DNA of 40,586 bases, from contig VGLH01000017.1 in the NCBI GenBank assembly GCA_016866785.1, positions 1 to 40,586 of the forward strand. The letters run 5' to 3'. Of the stretch, positions 24,968 to 32,228 are shown piece after piece. The stretch comes from Candidatus Poribacteria bacterium (GTDB lineage Bacteria > Poribacteria > WGA-4E > GCA-2687025). Positions within the stretch are counted from its first letter, which is position 1. Each line of letters begins with the position of its first letter. Made by a program: the position numbers and the translations under genes. The notes below the pieces were generated by a model. The model was not told the origin of the DNA, ran no database searches, and saw nothing but the letters and a program-made list of their open reading frames with translations.

Positions 24968-26596
24968 ATGCCAGATCGCCTCCCGCGCTACCTCGTACCC
25001 ATCGACACCGACAACATCCCGACGATTGAGACGGACTTCGCCGTTGTCGGCAGCGGCAACGCCGGACTGCGCGCCGTCGTCGAGCTCGCTCCGCATGGCA
25101 GGACGCTCGTCCTGACCAAGGAGAACCCCAGCGAGGGCAGCACGCGCTACGCCCAGGGCGGCATCGCCGTCGCGATGAGCGAAGAGGACGGCGTCGATCT
25201 GCACGTCACGGATACGCTCGTCGCCGGAGCCGGACTGTGCGACGAGACAGCGGTTCGCGTGCTGGTCGAGGACGGCATCGCCCGCGTTCAGGACCTTCTC
25301 GACTGGGGCGCGCAGTTCGACCGCAACGGCTCCAAGCTGGCGTTCGGGATGGAAGGGGCTCATCGCGTCCGGCGCGTCGTCCACCGAGGCGATTCGACCG
25401 GCGAGGAGACCCAGGACGTTCTCGTTCGCCAGGCACTCAACCACCCGAACGTCCAGATGCGCGACTTCACCATCGCCGTCGATCTGCTGACCGCCGACGG
25501 CGTTTGCCAGGGCGTGTTGGCGATGGACCGCGACGGCTCGCTGGTCGCCATCCGAGCCCGGGCGACCGTGCTGGCATCGGGCGGCTTGGGGCAGCTTTAC
25601 GGCTACACGTCGAATCCCGCCGTTGCGACGGGCGACGGCATGGCGATGGCGCTCCGCGCGGGAGCCGAACTCGCCGATATGGAGTTCGTCCAGTTCCACC
25701 CAACGACGCTTTTCTTGGCGGGCGCGCCTCGGTTCCTCATTTCCGAAGCCGTGCGCGGCGAAGGAGCCCATCTCCTCAACTCGCGCGGCGAGCGGTTCAT
25801 GATCGCCTACGACGACCGCGAGGAGCTCGCCCCGCGCGATGTGGTCAGCCGAGCGATTCTGGCGGAGATGGAGCGCACGGGAATGCCCTGCGTCTATCTC
25901 GATATCACGCACAAGCCGCAGAGCTTCCTGATGGAACGCTTCCCCATGATCTACCGGACGTGCCTCCAGTACGGACTCGACATCTCAACGGATGCGATCC
26001 CCGTGCAGGCGGCGGCGCACTTCATGATGGGGGGCGTCTTCACCGACCTCGACGGCGCGACGAACGTCCCCGGCTTGTTCGCGTGCGGCGAGGTCGCCTG
26101 CACCATGGTGCACGGCGCGAACCGCCTCGCCAGCAACTCGCTGCTCGAAGGCATGGTCTTCGGCGCGCGAGCCGGCAAGAGCGCCGTATCCTACGCGAGC
26201 GGGGTCGCCGTACCCTCGAACCGCATCGCCGCCGCGTCGATCCCGTCTTCCGATTCGCCCGACGACGTGACGAAGCACCGCGCGACCATCACTCAGCTCA
26301 TGTGGGAGCACGTCGGAATCCACCGCGACGGGCCCTCGATGCGCCACGTCCTCGAAGAGCTCCGCGAGCTCCCGGTGACGGGCCCAGTGACACGCGAAGG
26401 CGTCGAATACGCGAACATGAGGCTGCTCGCCGAAGCCATTGCCGAAGCGGCTCTCACGAGAACCGAGAGCCGGGGAGCCCACTACCGCCTCGACCATCCG
26501 TCCGCCGATGATGCCCACTGGCGGAGGCGCGTTGTCGTTCGGTGCGCCGACGGGGCTCTTCGCCTCACGACGACTGGACCGGAAGACCGACCATGA
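24968..26596 (+). CDS. nadB: L-aspartate oxidase
   Basis: A 542-residue FAD enzyme that oxidises L-aspartate to iminoaspartate, the first step of de novo NAD synthesis. The FAD-binding GSGNAG is at 28-33. STRYAQGGIAVA is the conserved flavin loop. Substrate residues are seen in FVQFHPTTLF (His), APRDVVSRAI (Arg), AAHFMMGGVF (His) and HGANRLASNSLLEG (Arg). The last 100 residues are the helical capping part. Length is normal. Neither nadA nor nadC is in the window. It overlaps the next gene by ATGA, so a TIM-barrel protein is translated in step with it. The Shine-Dalgarno sequence is weak. Confidence 0.94.
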   Translation: MPDRLPRYLVPIDTDNIPTIETDFAVVGSGNAGLRAVVELAPHGRTLVLTKENPSEGSTRYAQGGIAVAMSEEDGVDLHVTDTLVAGAGLCDETAVRVLVEDGIARVQDLLDWGAQFDRNGSKLAFGMEGAHRVRRVVHRGDSTGEETQDVLVRQALNHPNVQMRDFTIAVDLLTADGVCQGVLAMDRDGSLVAIRARATVLASGGLGQLYGYTSNPAVATGDGMAMALRAGAELADMEFVQFHPTTLFLAGAPRFLISEAVRGEGAHLLNSRGERFMIAYDDREELAPRDVVSRAILAEMERTGMPCVYLDITHKPQSFLMERFPMIYRTCLQYGLDISTDAIPVQAAAHFMMGGVFTDLDGATNVPGLFACGEVACTMVHGANRLASNSLLEGMVFGARAGKSAVSYASGVAVPSNRIAAASIPSSDSPDDVTKHRATITQLMWEHVGIHRDGPSMRHVLEELRELPVTGPVTREGVEYANMRLLAEAIAEAALTRTESRGAHYRLDHPSADDAHWRRRVVVRCADGALRLTTTGPEDRP

Positions 26597-27375
26597 TCGC
26601 CTGTGGATCGCTCGGATTCACGCGGCAGTCTTTCAGCCGCGCCTGCGCCGAAATCGCCCGACTCGGCTTCAAGGCGATCGATATCGCCGTGATGGAGAGC
26701 TGGGCGCACTTCAATCCGTCCGAGCTCGCGACGAACGTCGAGGATGCCGTGGCAGTCGCACGTTCGGCGCTTGCCACATCCTCTCTGACGCCTATCGCCC
26801 TGAACGCGTCGGCGGGAGCTAGCGACCCGAACACGGAGACTCCTCGGTTCCGCGCGATCTGCGAGTTCGCAGCGGCTCTAGAGGTCCCGGTCATCTGCTA
26901 CGCCGCGCCCATCGAGGCGGTCGGGTTCGAGCGCGCGTTGCGCCGCTACGAACGTCTAGCAGCGATGGCGGCGGAAGCTGGCGTTGTGCTCGCCGTCGAA
27001 GCGCACGCCCGGACGATGCTGGAGACCCCCGAGGTCGCCGTCCAGTTTTGCGAGGCGATCCCAGGGCTCTACCTGACGCTCGATCCCAGCCACATGTGGG
27101 CGGGACCGCATCAGGGCGGTTCGTTCGACGAGCTCTACCCGCTCGTGCGGCACACGCACTGGCGCGACGCCGGAATGGCTTGGGAACACGTCCAGATGCC
27201 GGTCGGAGAGGGGAATGTCGATCTTCGGGGGGTTATGCGCGGGCTGAAGAAGGCGGGGTATCAGGGAGCCTACGCCGTCGAGTACATCGACACGTTCCCG
27301 AACTTCTCGTACCGCGAGATATCCGTCATGCGCCGCTTGCTCGAGCAGACCATCGGCGGGAGCGCTTCCGCATGA
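26593..27375 (+). CDS. Sugar phosphate isomerase/epimerase (second TIM barrel)
   Basis: A 260-residue xylose-isomerase-like barrel. The start at 26593 shares ATGA with the nadB stop. Metal ligands: LAVEAHA (Glu), LTLDPSHMW (Asp, His), VRHTHWRDAG (His) and YAVEYIDTF (Glu). Its C-terminal block GNVDLRGVMRGLKKAGYQG is the best match in the window to the broken remnant at 6309-6491. It also shares ATGA with the HicB-like gene. A link to NAD synthesis is not expected from the family; the coupling may simply reflect operon packing. Confidence 0.85.
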   Translation: MIACGSLGFTRQSFSRACAEIARLGFKAIDIAVMESWAHFNPSELATNVEDAVAVARSALATSSLTPIALNASAGASDPNTETPRFRAICEFAAALEVPVICYAAPIEAVGFERALRRYERLAAMAAEAGVVLAVEAHARTMLETPEVAVQFCEAIPGLYLTLDPSHMWAGPHQGGSFDELYPLVRHTHWRDAGMAWEHVQMPVGEGNVDLRGVMRGLKKAGYQGAYAVEYIDTFPNFSYREISVMRRLLEQTIGGSASA

Positions 27376-27632
27376 ACACGCTCAAGACGGTCGTCCACGC
27401 GACCATCCGCCGAGACGCGGACGGCAACTACGTTGGCACGTGCGACGAGATCGCCGTTGACGCGCGAGGGGCGCGCCTAGAAGACGTCGTCGCTCAGTTG
27501 CGCGACGAGGTCGTCGGACACCTACGGGATGAGCGCGTCGCCGAGTTCACCCTCTCCGCCAAGCCCAAGCTCCAGGTCACCATCGACCTGGACGTCGACC
27601 CAGCCTCTCAGTCGCGCTCCAAGGCGAGATAG
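27372..27632 (+). CDS. HicB-like small protein
   Basis: An 86-residue protein. Its N-terminal 50 residues, with the pattern [20 protein letters not shown] followed by [16 protein letters not shown], fit the partial RNase H-like fold of the HicB/UPF0150 family. HicB normally neutralises the HicA mRNA interferase, but no HicA is nearby and there is no C-terminal DNA-binding domain. It starts by ATGA overlap with the TIM-barrel gene and runs 25 bases into the converging deoxyhypusine-synthase-like gene. It is likely a solitary HicB-fold protein rather than an antitoxin. Confidence 0.6.
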   Translation: MNTLKTVVHATIRRDADGNYVGTCDEIAVDARGARLEDVVAQLRDEVVGHLRDERVAEFTLSAKPKLQVTIDLDVDPASQSRSKAR

Positions 27633-28711
27633 TCCGCCGCGAGAGCTTCCAGACGCTCGTCCAACACGTCGTAGAGCCGTTTCAGCGCGCGTGGCTGCCG
27701 CCGTGTCAGCGCATACGCCGTCAGAATGGGCAGCGCGACGGTCGCATCGCTGTAGCAGACGACTGTCGACGGAAGCTGATCCGGGTTGATCTTGCCCCAA
27801 CTGACCGCCTCTGACGGCGTCGCGCCGGAGAGTCCGCCCGTGTCGGGTCTGGCGTCGGTGAGCTGGATGAAGTAGTCGTGTCCCTCCTCCTCCAGCCCGA
27901 GGACTTCCTGAATCTGTGGCTCCGTCTGCAGGACGAAGTTTTTGGGGGAACCCCCGCCGACGATGAGGACGGCGCTCTTGCCGCCGGAGCGCTTGGCTCC
28001 GTAGACGATCGCCGCCGTTTCGTTGACATCACGCGTGGGATCGAACCGGAGCTGGTTCCCCGTGAGCGCGAGCGCGGCGACGTTCATCCCGATGCTGCTG
28101 TCGCCCGGACTCGACGTGTACACGGGAACCCCTGCGCGGTAAGCCGCCGCCAGGAAGCTTTGCCGCGAGATGCCCAGCGCCTGCTCCCGTTCGTCGACAT
28201 ACTTGCCGAACTGGTAGTGGAACTCCGCCGTGCCCATCGTCCGCTGGAACTCGGGGCCCGCGATCACTTGGCGGCAGAAGGCGTCCGTCGAGAGGAGCAC
28301 GTCATAGTCGAACACGACATCATAGATGCGCACGATGCCCTCGCGGCGGAGCTCGCGATCGTCGACGAACGGCGTCGCGCGGTGCATCGTCTTGCCGATG
28401 CCGAAGTGCAGGTCGTGGTAAAGGTTCGCGCCGGTCGAGACGACCCAATCGACGAATCCCGCTTCGACGAGCGGGATGAGGGCGCTCATGCCGAGCCCAG
28501 CGGGCGTGAGGGCTCCGGTCAGGCTCAGGCCCACGGTGACATCGTCGGCGAGAACGCGTTCGGAGAACAGGGCGCACGCTTCGCGGAGCCGGGCGCCGTT
28601 GTAGGCGAGGAATGCGCTGTCCACCAGGTCGGCGACCGATATGCCGGGCTGGATGGCCGGCGGGGCGATGCGCCGCGAGTCCGCGAGCAGACCGTTACGG
28701 ATGTCGTCCAC
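27608..28711 (-). CDS. Deoxyhypusine synthase family protein
   Basis: A 367-residue homologue of deoxyhypusine synthase, an NAD-dependent enzyme that moves the aminobutyl group of spermidine. GTG at 28711 is chosen for AGGAAGG just upstream. Landmarks: [56 protein letters not shown], and [12 protein letters not shown] with Lys307 matching the catalytic lysine of the human enzyme. Bacteria have no eIF5A; bacterial relatives are thought to act on polyamines (homospermidine-type or related reactions). The substrate here is undetermined. Confidence 0.88.
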   Translation of the reverse strand: MDDIRNGLLADSRRIAPPAIQPGISVADLVDSAFLAYNGARLREACALFSERVLADDVTVGLSLTGALTPAGLGMSALIPLVEAGFVDWVVSTGANLYHDLHFGIGKTMHRATPFVDDRELRREGIVRIYDVVFDYDVLLSTDAFCRQVIAGPEFQRTMGTAEFHYQFGKYVDEREQALGISRQSFLAAAYRAGVPVYTSSPGDSSIGMNVAALALTGNQLRFDPTRDVNETAAIVYGAKRSGGKSAVLIVGGGSPKNFVLQTEPQIQEVLGLEEEGHDYFIQLTDARPDTGGLSGATPSEAVSWGKINPDQLPSTVVCYSDATVALPILTAYALTRRQPRALKRLYDVLDERLEALAADYLALERD

Positions 28712-28872
28712 GTCCTTCCTCTCCGCCGTCGTAGCACAACCGTCGGGACTATGTCCGACGACCGGCTCCCAAGTCAACGCCATCGGAGCGATGTCATCCT
28801 GAGCCGCAGGCGAAGGCGCTGCGCGCCAGTCTCTACGGAAGCGACGGAGAAGCGCCAGGCGCGGACATAGAG

Positions 28873-28904
28873 CGGGCTCCCATCCAGTGCCGGAAGGGAG
28901 CCCG
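28873..28904 (-). terminator. Hairpin downstream of the SnoaL gene
   Basis: On the - strand, CGGGCTCCC and GGGAGCCCG form a perfect 9-bp stem around a 14-base loop, beginning about 24 bases after the SnoaL stop. No clear U-run follows, so intrinsic termination is possible but weak; it may protect the 3' end of the mRNA. Confidence 0.45.
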
Positions 28905-28927
28905 ACTCGTGCGATCTGTTCGTCTGC

Positions 28928-29839
28928 CTAGTGGACGTGCTCCTTGTGCTTGTCGTCGTCATGCGACTTGCAGCAGTCGCCTTCGGGACAGCACTTGTCG
29001 CCGTCCGTGCAGCAAGCCATCATCTCGCCCTTGTCGGACCCGCCACCCGACATGGCTCCATCCATGGGCGGAATCAGTCCGAGCTGCATCATCATGCCCA
29101 TCTCGTCCCAGTTCTCCCAGTTTTCATGGATCATGCCGCCGCCGATTCGCGCGATGGTGATGCCCGTGACCTCCGCCGCCTTGCCGGTCGGCTCCATGCC
29201 CATCAGCGGGCCCGTGTTCGTCCCCTTCGCGGACCATCGGACGAGGACGCTGTCGCCGTCCACCATCGCGAACTCGACGTTCATCTTAAGGTCGGGGAAC
29301 GCCTCGAGGATGCCTGCCAGCCGCGCTTTAACGCCTTCCTTGGTCCGGTTGGGTCCGGGTACGTGAGTCACCCAGCCCGGAGCGATGATGGCGTCCATGG
29401 CGTCGACGTTGCGCCCGTTCATCACCTTGTCGAAGAGGCTGCGGACGAGGGCTTCGGCGGCTTCGGGCTTCATCTTCTCGCCGATGTCCTTGGGTGACTG
29501 GACGTCCACCATCGCGTCGGATCCGTCCTGCTCGCCCATCGCCGGCATGACCCCCAGTTGGCGCATCATTCCGAGGTCGTCGGAGTTGCCCCAGTGCTCG
29601 ACGGCTTTCCCGTCTTTGAAGCGGATGAGGTCGATTCCGGTGACGCTGAGCTTCCGACCGGTCGCCGGAATGCCCATGAACTCGCCCGTATGCGTCCCGA
29701 CAAGGCGGTACGCCATACCAATGTAGTCGCCGCTCGACAGGAGACGATCGATGACGAACTTCGCGTCCGGCATCCCTTGCCTCAGCCCCGTGACGAACGC
29801 GCGCAAGCCCTCGATGCCCTCGGGCATCCCAGGCACCAC
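28928..29839 (-). CDS. SnoaL-like double-domain protein, 3' part after an in-frame TAG
   Basis: The 303 residues after the TAG continue the SnoaL/NTF2-like fold begun upstream. The first domain goes on with VPGMPEGIEGLRAFVTGLRQ and GTHTGEFMGIPATGRKLSVT. A second complete SnoaL domain covers about 120-250 (VDAMDAIIAPGWVTHVPGP, then GMEPTGKAAEVTGIT). SnoaL ester-cyclase-like folds act on small molecules, but the substrate is unknown. The end carries ACCTDGDKCCPEGDCCKSHD and a His/Lys tail. The GTG at 29839 directly follows the TAG and has GGAG 6 bases upstream, so reinitiation is possible; the product would lack a signal peptide. Best explained as one gene with a nonsense change or a sequencing error. 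Confidence 0.75.
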   Translation of the reverse strand: MVPGMPEGIEGLRAFVTGLRQGMPDAKFVIDRLLSSGDYIGMAYRLVGTHTGEFMGIPATGRKLSVTGIDLIRFKDGKAVEHWGNSDDLGMMRQLGVMPAMGEQDGSDAMVDVQSPKDIGEKMKPEAAEALVRSLFDKVMNGRNVDAMDAIIAPGWVTHVPGPNRTKEGVKARLAGILEAFPDLKMNVEFAMVDGDSVLVRWSAKGTNTGPLMGMEPTGKAAEVTGITIARIGGGMIHENWENWDEMGMMMQLGLIPPMDGAMSGGGSDKGEMMACCTDGDKCCPEGDCCKSHDDDKHKEHVH

Positions 29840-30220
29840 CTAGTGCTCCACGAAGTGGGGCGAGACGAACTCCTCGAGACGACCGAGGTCTCCTCCGTTG
29901 ATGACCGCCGAGATCATCTCCTTGACGACAGCGCGATTGTCTCTGGGCTTGTCAGCCTTCATGGCTTTCTCGCCCTTTTCCGGCTTGTCGGACTTCTTGG
30001 CTTTGTCTTCCTTGTCGGCTTTCGCCGGCTTGTCGGATTTGGCGTCGTGCGCCTTACAGCAGGCGCCGTTCGGACAGCAGGCTTCGCCCTTGACGCAGCA
30101 AGCCGGTTTCTCCGACTTGGCTTCGGGCTTCTTGGCTTCCTCCGCCATGGAGAGAACTGGAGTGAGCGCCACCACGACCAGCGCCCCTGCCACTAATAGG
30201 CGCCGATAGAACCGATACAT
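29840..30220 (-). CDS. Secreted Cys-rich and SnoaL N-terminal fragment, ends at in-frame TAG
   Basis: A 126-residue reading. ATG at 30220 follows GGGAGG. It has a signal peptide (LLVAGALVVVALTPVLSMA), then ACCVKGEACCPNGACCKAHD, a Lys/Asp-rich spacer of repeated AKSDKP/KADK units (about 55-95), and the first helix of a SnoaL domain (VVKEMISAVINGGDLGRLEE, then FVSPHFVEH). A TAG follows in the middle of the domain, and the same frame continues as the next entry without a shift. A truncated SnoaL helix would not fold alone, so the gene is either broken, read through, or contains a base error. It is exported and likely periplasmic. Confidence 0.75.
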   Translation of the reverse strand: MYRFYRRLLVAGALVVVALTPVLSMAEEAKKPEAKSEKPACCVKGEACCPNGACCKAHDAKSDKPAKADKEDKAKKSDKPEKGEKAMKADKPRDNRAVVKEMISAVINGGDLGRLEEFVSPHFVEH

Positions 30221-30523
30221 CGCCGACCTCCCTAAGGCTCCTCCAGGCTGAGGGGCCCGCTTGATGCGATTGCCGTCCGCCAGGTGCGGCGTACTCGACT
30301 CACCAGGTGACGCTCCGTGCGGAACGTCCATGTGAACATACGCCGCCGCTCCCCGCGTGTCAATCGACACCGGGCGCTCGCGTTGGGGCGATGGTCGCCG
30401 CGTGCTACTATTGGCGTGGCGACCGCCAGAGCGGCCGCGCGGGACGGACGATGGGAGTCGCAGACGTGGCACGGGTCTTGCCACTCTGTCGCGCGTCCGG
30501 CTCGACGACACGGGAGGAACGGC
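30221..30523. other. Divergent intergenic region, 303 bases
   Basis: This gap between the SnoaL gene (leftwards) and the HTH-DUF4912 gene (rightwards) holds a good leftward promoter (30335-30363) and a weak rightward candidate (TTGGGG, 17 bases, TACTAT ending about 30417). Nothing else was recognised. Confidence 0.5.
30335..30363 (-). promoter_or_regulatory. Sigma70-type promoter for the SnoaL gene
   Basis: On the - strand TTGACA (30358-30363, perfect) and TATGTT (30335-30340, 4/6) are 17 bases apart. Transcription would start near 30328, about 108 bases before the ATG at 30220. Confidence 0.6.
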
Positions 30524-31453
30524 ATGGCATCGAAGAAGACGCGTGTGGAAACGACACTGACCGTCGCTGAAGCCGCCGAGGAACTCGGCATCAGCGCCAG
30601 CGCCCTCTACGTTAGGATCCGGCGCGCTCGTGCCAAGGGGGAACCGGTTCCCTTCGCCCCGAGCCGGACCGGGTCACGCGCCCTCGTCGCGAAGCGTTCG
30701 GAACTTCTCAAGTGGTATGAAGCATCTCCCCGAAAACGAAGGAAACCCCCCTCGATGCCCACGCGCCCAGCGCCGTCGGTTCCTGCGCCTGAGGTCGTGT
30801 CTGCGACATCCGGCGAGGGCGACGCCAGCCCTCTGGCTCCCTCGGCACAGGCAGACACGGCGACGCGCCTCGAAGCGCTGGAACCCGTCGTGACCCATGG
30901 CACGCAGGAGCTCGTCGAGCTCCCGCTCTCCTACATGGAGACGCGCGTCACCGTCATGCCGCGCGACGAGGACACGATCGTCGTCTACTGGGATGTCCAT
31001 CCGGAGGTCGCCAACCGGCATCTCACGGCGCGATGGGGCATCCGCGTCGAGTCCGATGCGGGCGTCGAGGTGATCGAAGTTGGGCACGGAGCTCGGAACT
31101 GGTACATTCGCAAGCCGGGCATCGCTCTGCGGCATCGCGTCGCGTTCGGACCCCTGGATGAGCACGGCAACGTGATTGCCCTCGCGCACGGGACGTGGAA
31201 GCCCCTGACCCGCGCCGAAGCCCGAAGGAACCCGTACGACAACGGCGCTGCTCCGGACGAAGCCCCCGAATGGGCGCGCGGCGTCGTGACGCCCAACGGA
31301 GTCCAGCTCCAGGCTGCCGACGCCCAGGACGCGATGCGGGCGGACACCGAAGTGCTCGTCGCCGCGTCGCCCGTCCAGTCGGAGCCGGGGTCATCCGCGC
31401 TGCTGAGCGTGCCGTCGTCGCCGCACGGACTCCGCTGGCAAGGCGCCAGCTAG
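30524..31453 (+). CDS. HTH-DUF4912 fusion protein
   Basis: A 309-residue protein. GGGAGG lies 6 bases before the ATG. Residues 10-68 form a helix-turn-helix (LTVAEAAEELGISASALYVR, then RIRRARAKGEPVPF, LLKWYEASP) resembling MerR/excisionase domains. A Pro/Ser-rich linker (70-120) leads to DUF4912 (about 130-235): LPLSYMETRVTVMPRDEDT, IVVYWDVHPE, and a RNWYIRKPG-type strand. DUF4912 proteins often sit beside GH57 branching enzymes; here GH57 is two genes downstream, so a role in glycogen or polysaccharide handling is inferred. An N-terminal HTH is unusual, since others I know carry a Rho-N-like part. The tail is low-complexity. Confidence 0.78.
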   Translation: MASKKTRVETTLTVAEAAEELGISASALYVRIRRARAKGEPVPFAPSRTGSRALVAKRSELLKWYEASPRKRRKPPSMPTRPAPSVPAPEVVSATSGEGDASPLAPSAQADTATRLEALEPVVTHGTQELVELPLSYMETRVTVMPRDEDTIVVYWDVHPEVANRHLTARWGIRVESDAGVEVIEVGHGARNWYIRKPGIALRHRVAFGPLDEHGNVIALAHGTWKPLTRAEARRNPYDNGAAPDEAPEWARGVVTPNGVQLQAADAQDAMRADTEVLVAASPVQSEPGSSALLSVPSSPHGLRWQGAS

Positions 31454-31465
31454 AAAGCTCCCACC

Positions 31466-32209
31466 ATGCCCGAATCCGACAACGACGCTTTCCGAGTGGC
31501 GAAGCTGTTCCAGCCGCTCCGCGTCGTCGACGTCTGCGACGCCCTCGACGGGATCGGCTACTTCGACATCGGGCTCATGTCGCCGGAAGTGCGTCCCCTA
31601 TGGCAGGGGATGAAGTTCTGGGGTGTCGCGCTGACGCTCCGGTGCGTTCCGGCGAACCGCCCCATGTGGAAGCTGGACACGACCGAAGACATCGTCAACG
31701 CCCACGGCATCTGGTTCCGCGAAGTAGGGCATGTCGGGGTGGGCGGCTTGGTGCGGCCCGGACACGTGATCGTCACGGACACGGGCGGCTCGCGCGAGGT
31801 CGGCTTCTGGGGTTCCGCCAACGCACTGGGAACCGTCGCCGACGGTGCCGTCGGCATCGTGACGGACGGTTACTGCCGCGACACGGCGGAGCTCACGCTC
31901 CAGAAGACGCCCATCTGCTCGCGGGCGCGAGGACGGACGATCATCCCCGGCAGGATCGACGCCGTCGAGGTGCAGACGAAGATCGGATGCGGCGGCGTCC
32001 AGGTGCGCCCCGGCGATATCGTCGGATGCGATGACGACGGCGTTGTCGTCGTCCCCATCGAGGTCGCCGAGGAGGTGAGCTGCCACGCGAGGGCGGTCCT
32101 CATCGCCGACATGCGCGCCCGACGCCGCCTCTACGACCGCCTCGGGATGGAACACGACGCGACCGTCGATCACGATGCGGTCGAGGCGTACTACGCGTCT
32201 CTCGGTTAG
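31466..32209 (+). CDS. RraA-like/aldolase family protein
   Basis: A 247-residue member of the RraA/4-hydroxy-4-methyl-2-oxoglutarate aldolase superfamily. Motifs: VVDVCDALDGIGY at the N-terminus, then the active-site stretch ALGTVADGAVGIVTDGYCRD with the conserved DG-x-x-RD, and VQVRPGDIVGCDDDGVVVVP. Relatives cleave pyruvate-containing acids or, in RraA itself, bind RNase E. Sequence cannot separate these. It follows the DUF4912 gene by 12 bases and ends 19 bases before GH57, so the three genes are probably one unit. An enzyme role in sugar-acid catabolism is likelier than RNase control. Confidence 0.85.
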   Translation: MPESDNDAFRVAKLFQPLRVVDVCDALDGIGYFDIGLMSPEVRPLWQGMKFWGVALTLRCVPANRPMWKLDTTEDIVNAHGIWFREVGHVGVGGLVRPGHVIVTDTGGSREVGFWGSANALGTVADGAVGIVTDGYCRDTAELTLQKTPICSRARGRTIIPGRIDAVEVQTKIGCGGVQVRPGDIVGCDDDGVVVVPIEVAEEVSCHARAVLIADMRARRRLYDRLGMEHDATVDHDAVEAYYASLG

Positions 32210-32228
32210 CCAGTCATCGAGGGGTCGC

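Noticed and set aside
27372-27632. Type II HicAB toxin-antitoxin pair
   Set aside because: No HicA-like dsRBD-type ORF is adjacent on either side; the next + strand sequence overlaps a conserved enzyme.
29840-29842. TAG as a recoded sense codon
   Set aside because: TAG is a normal stop here for the gcvH-like gene, the dioxygenase, the isomerase at 23089, thiD and DsrE2, so genome-wide recoding is not supported.
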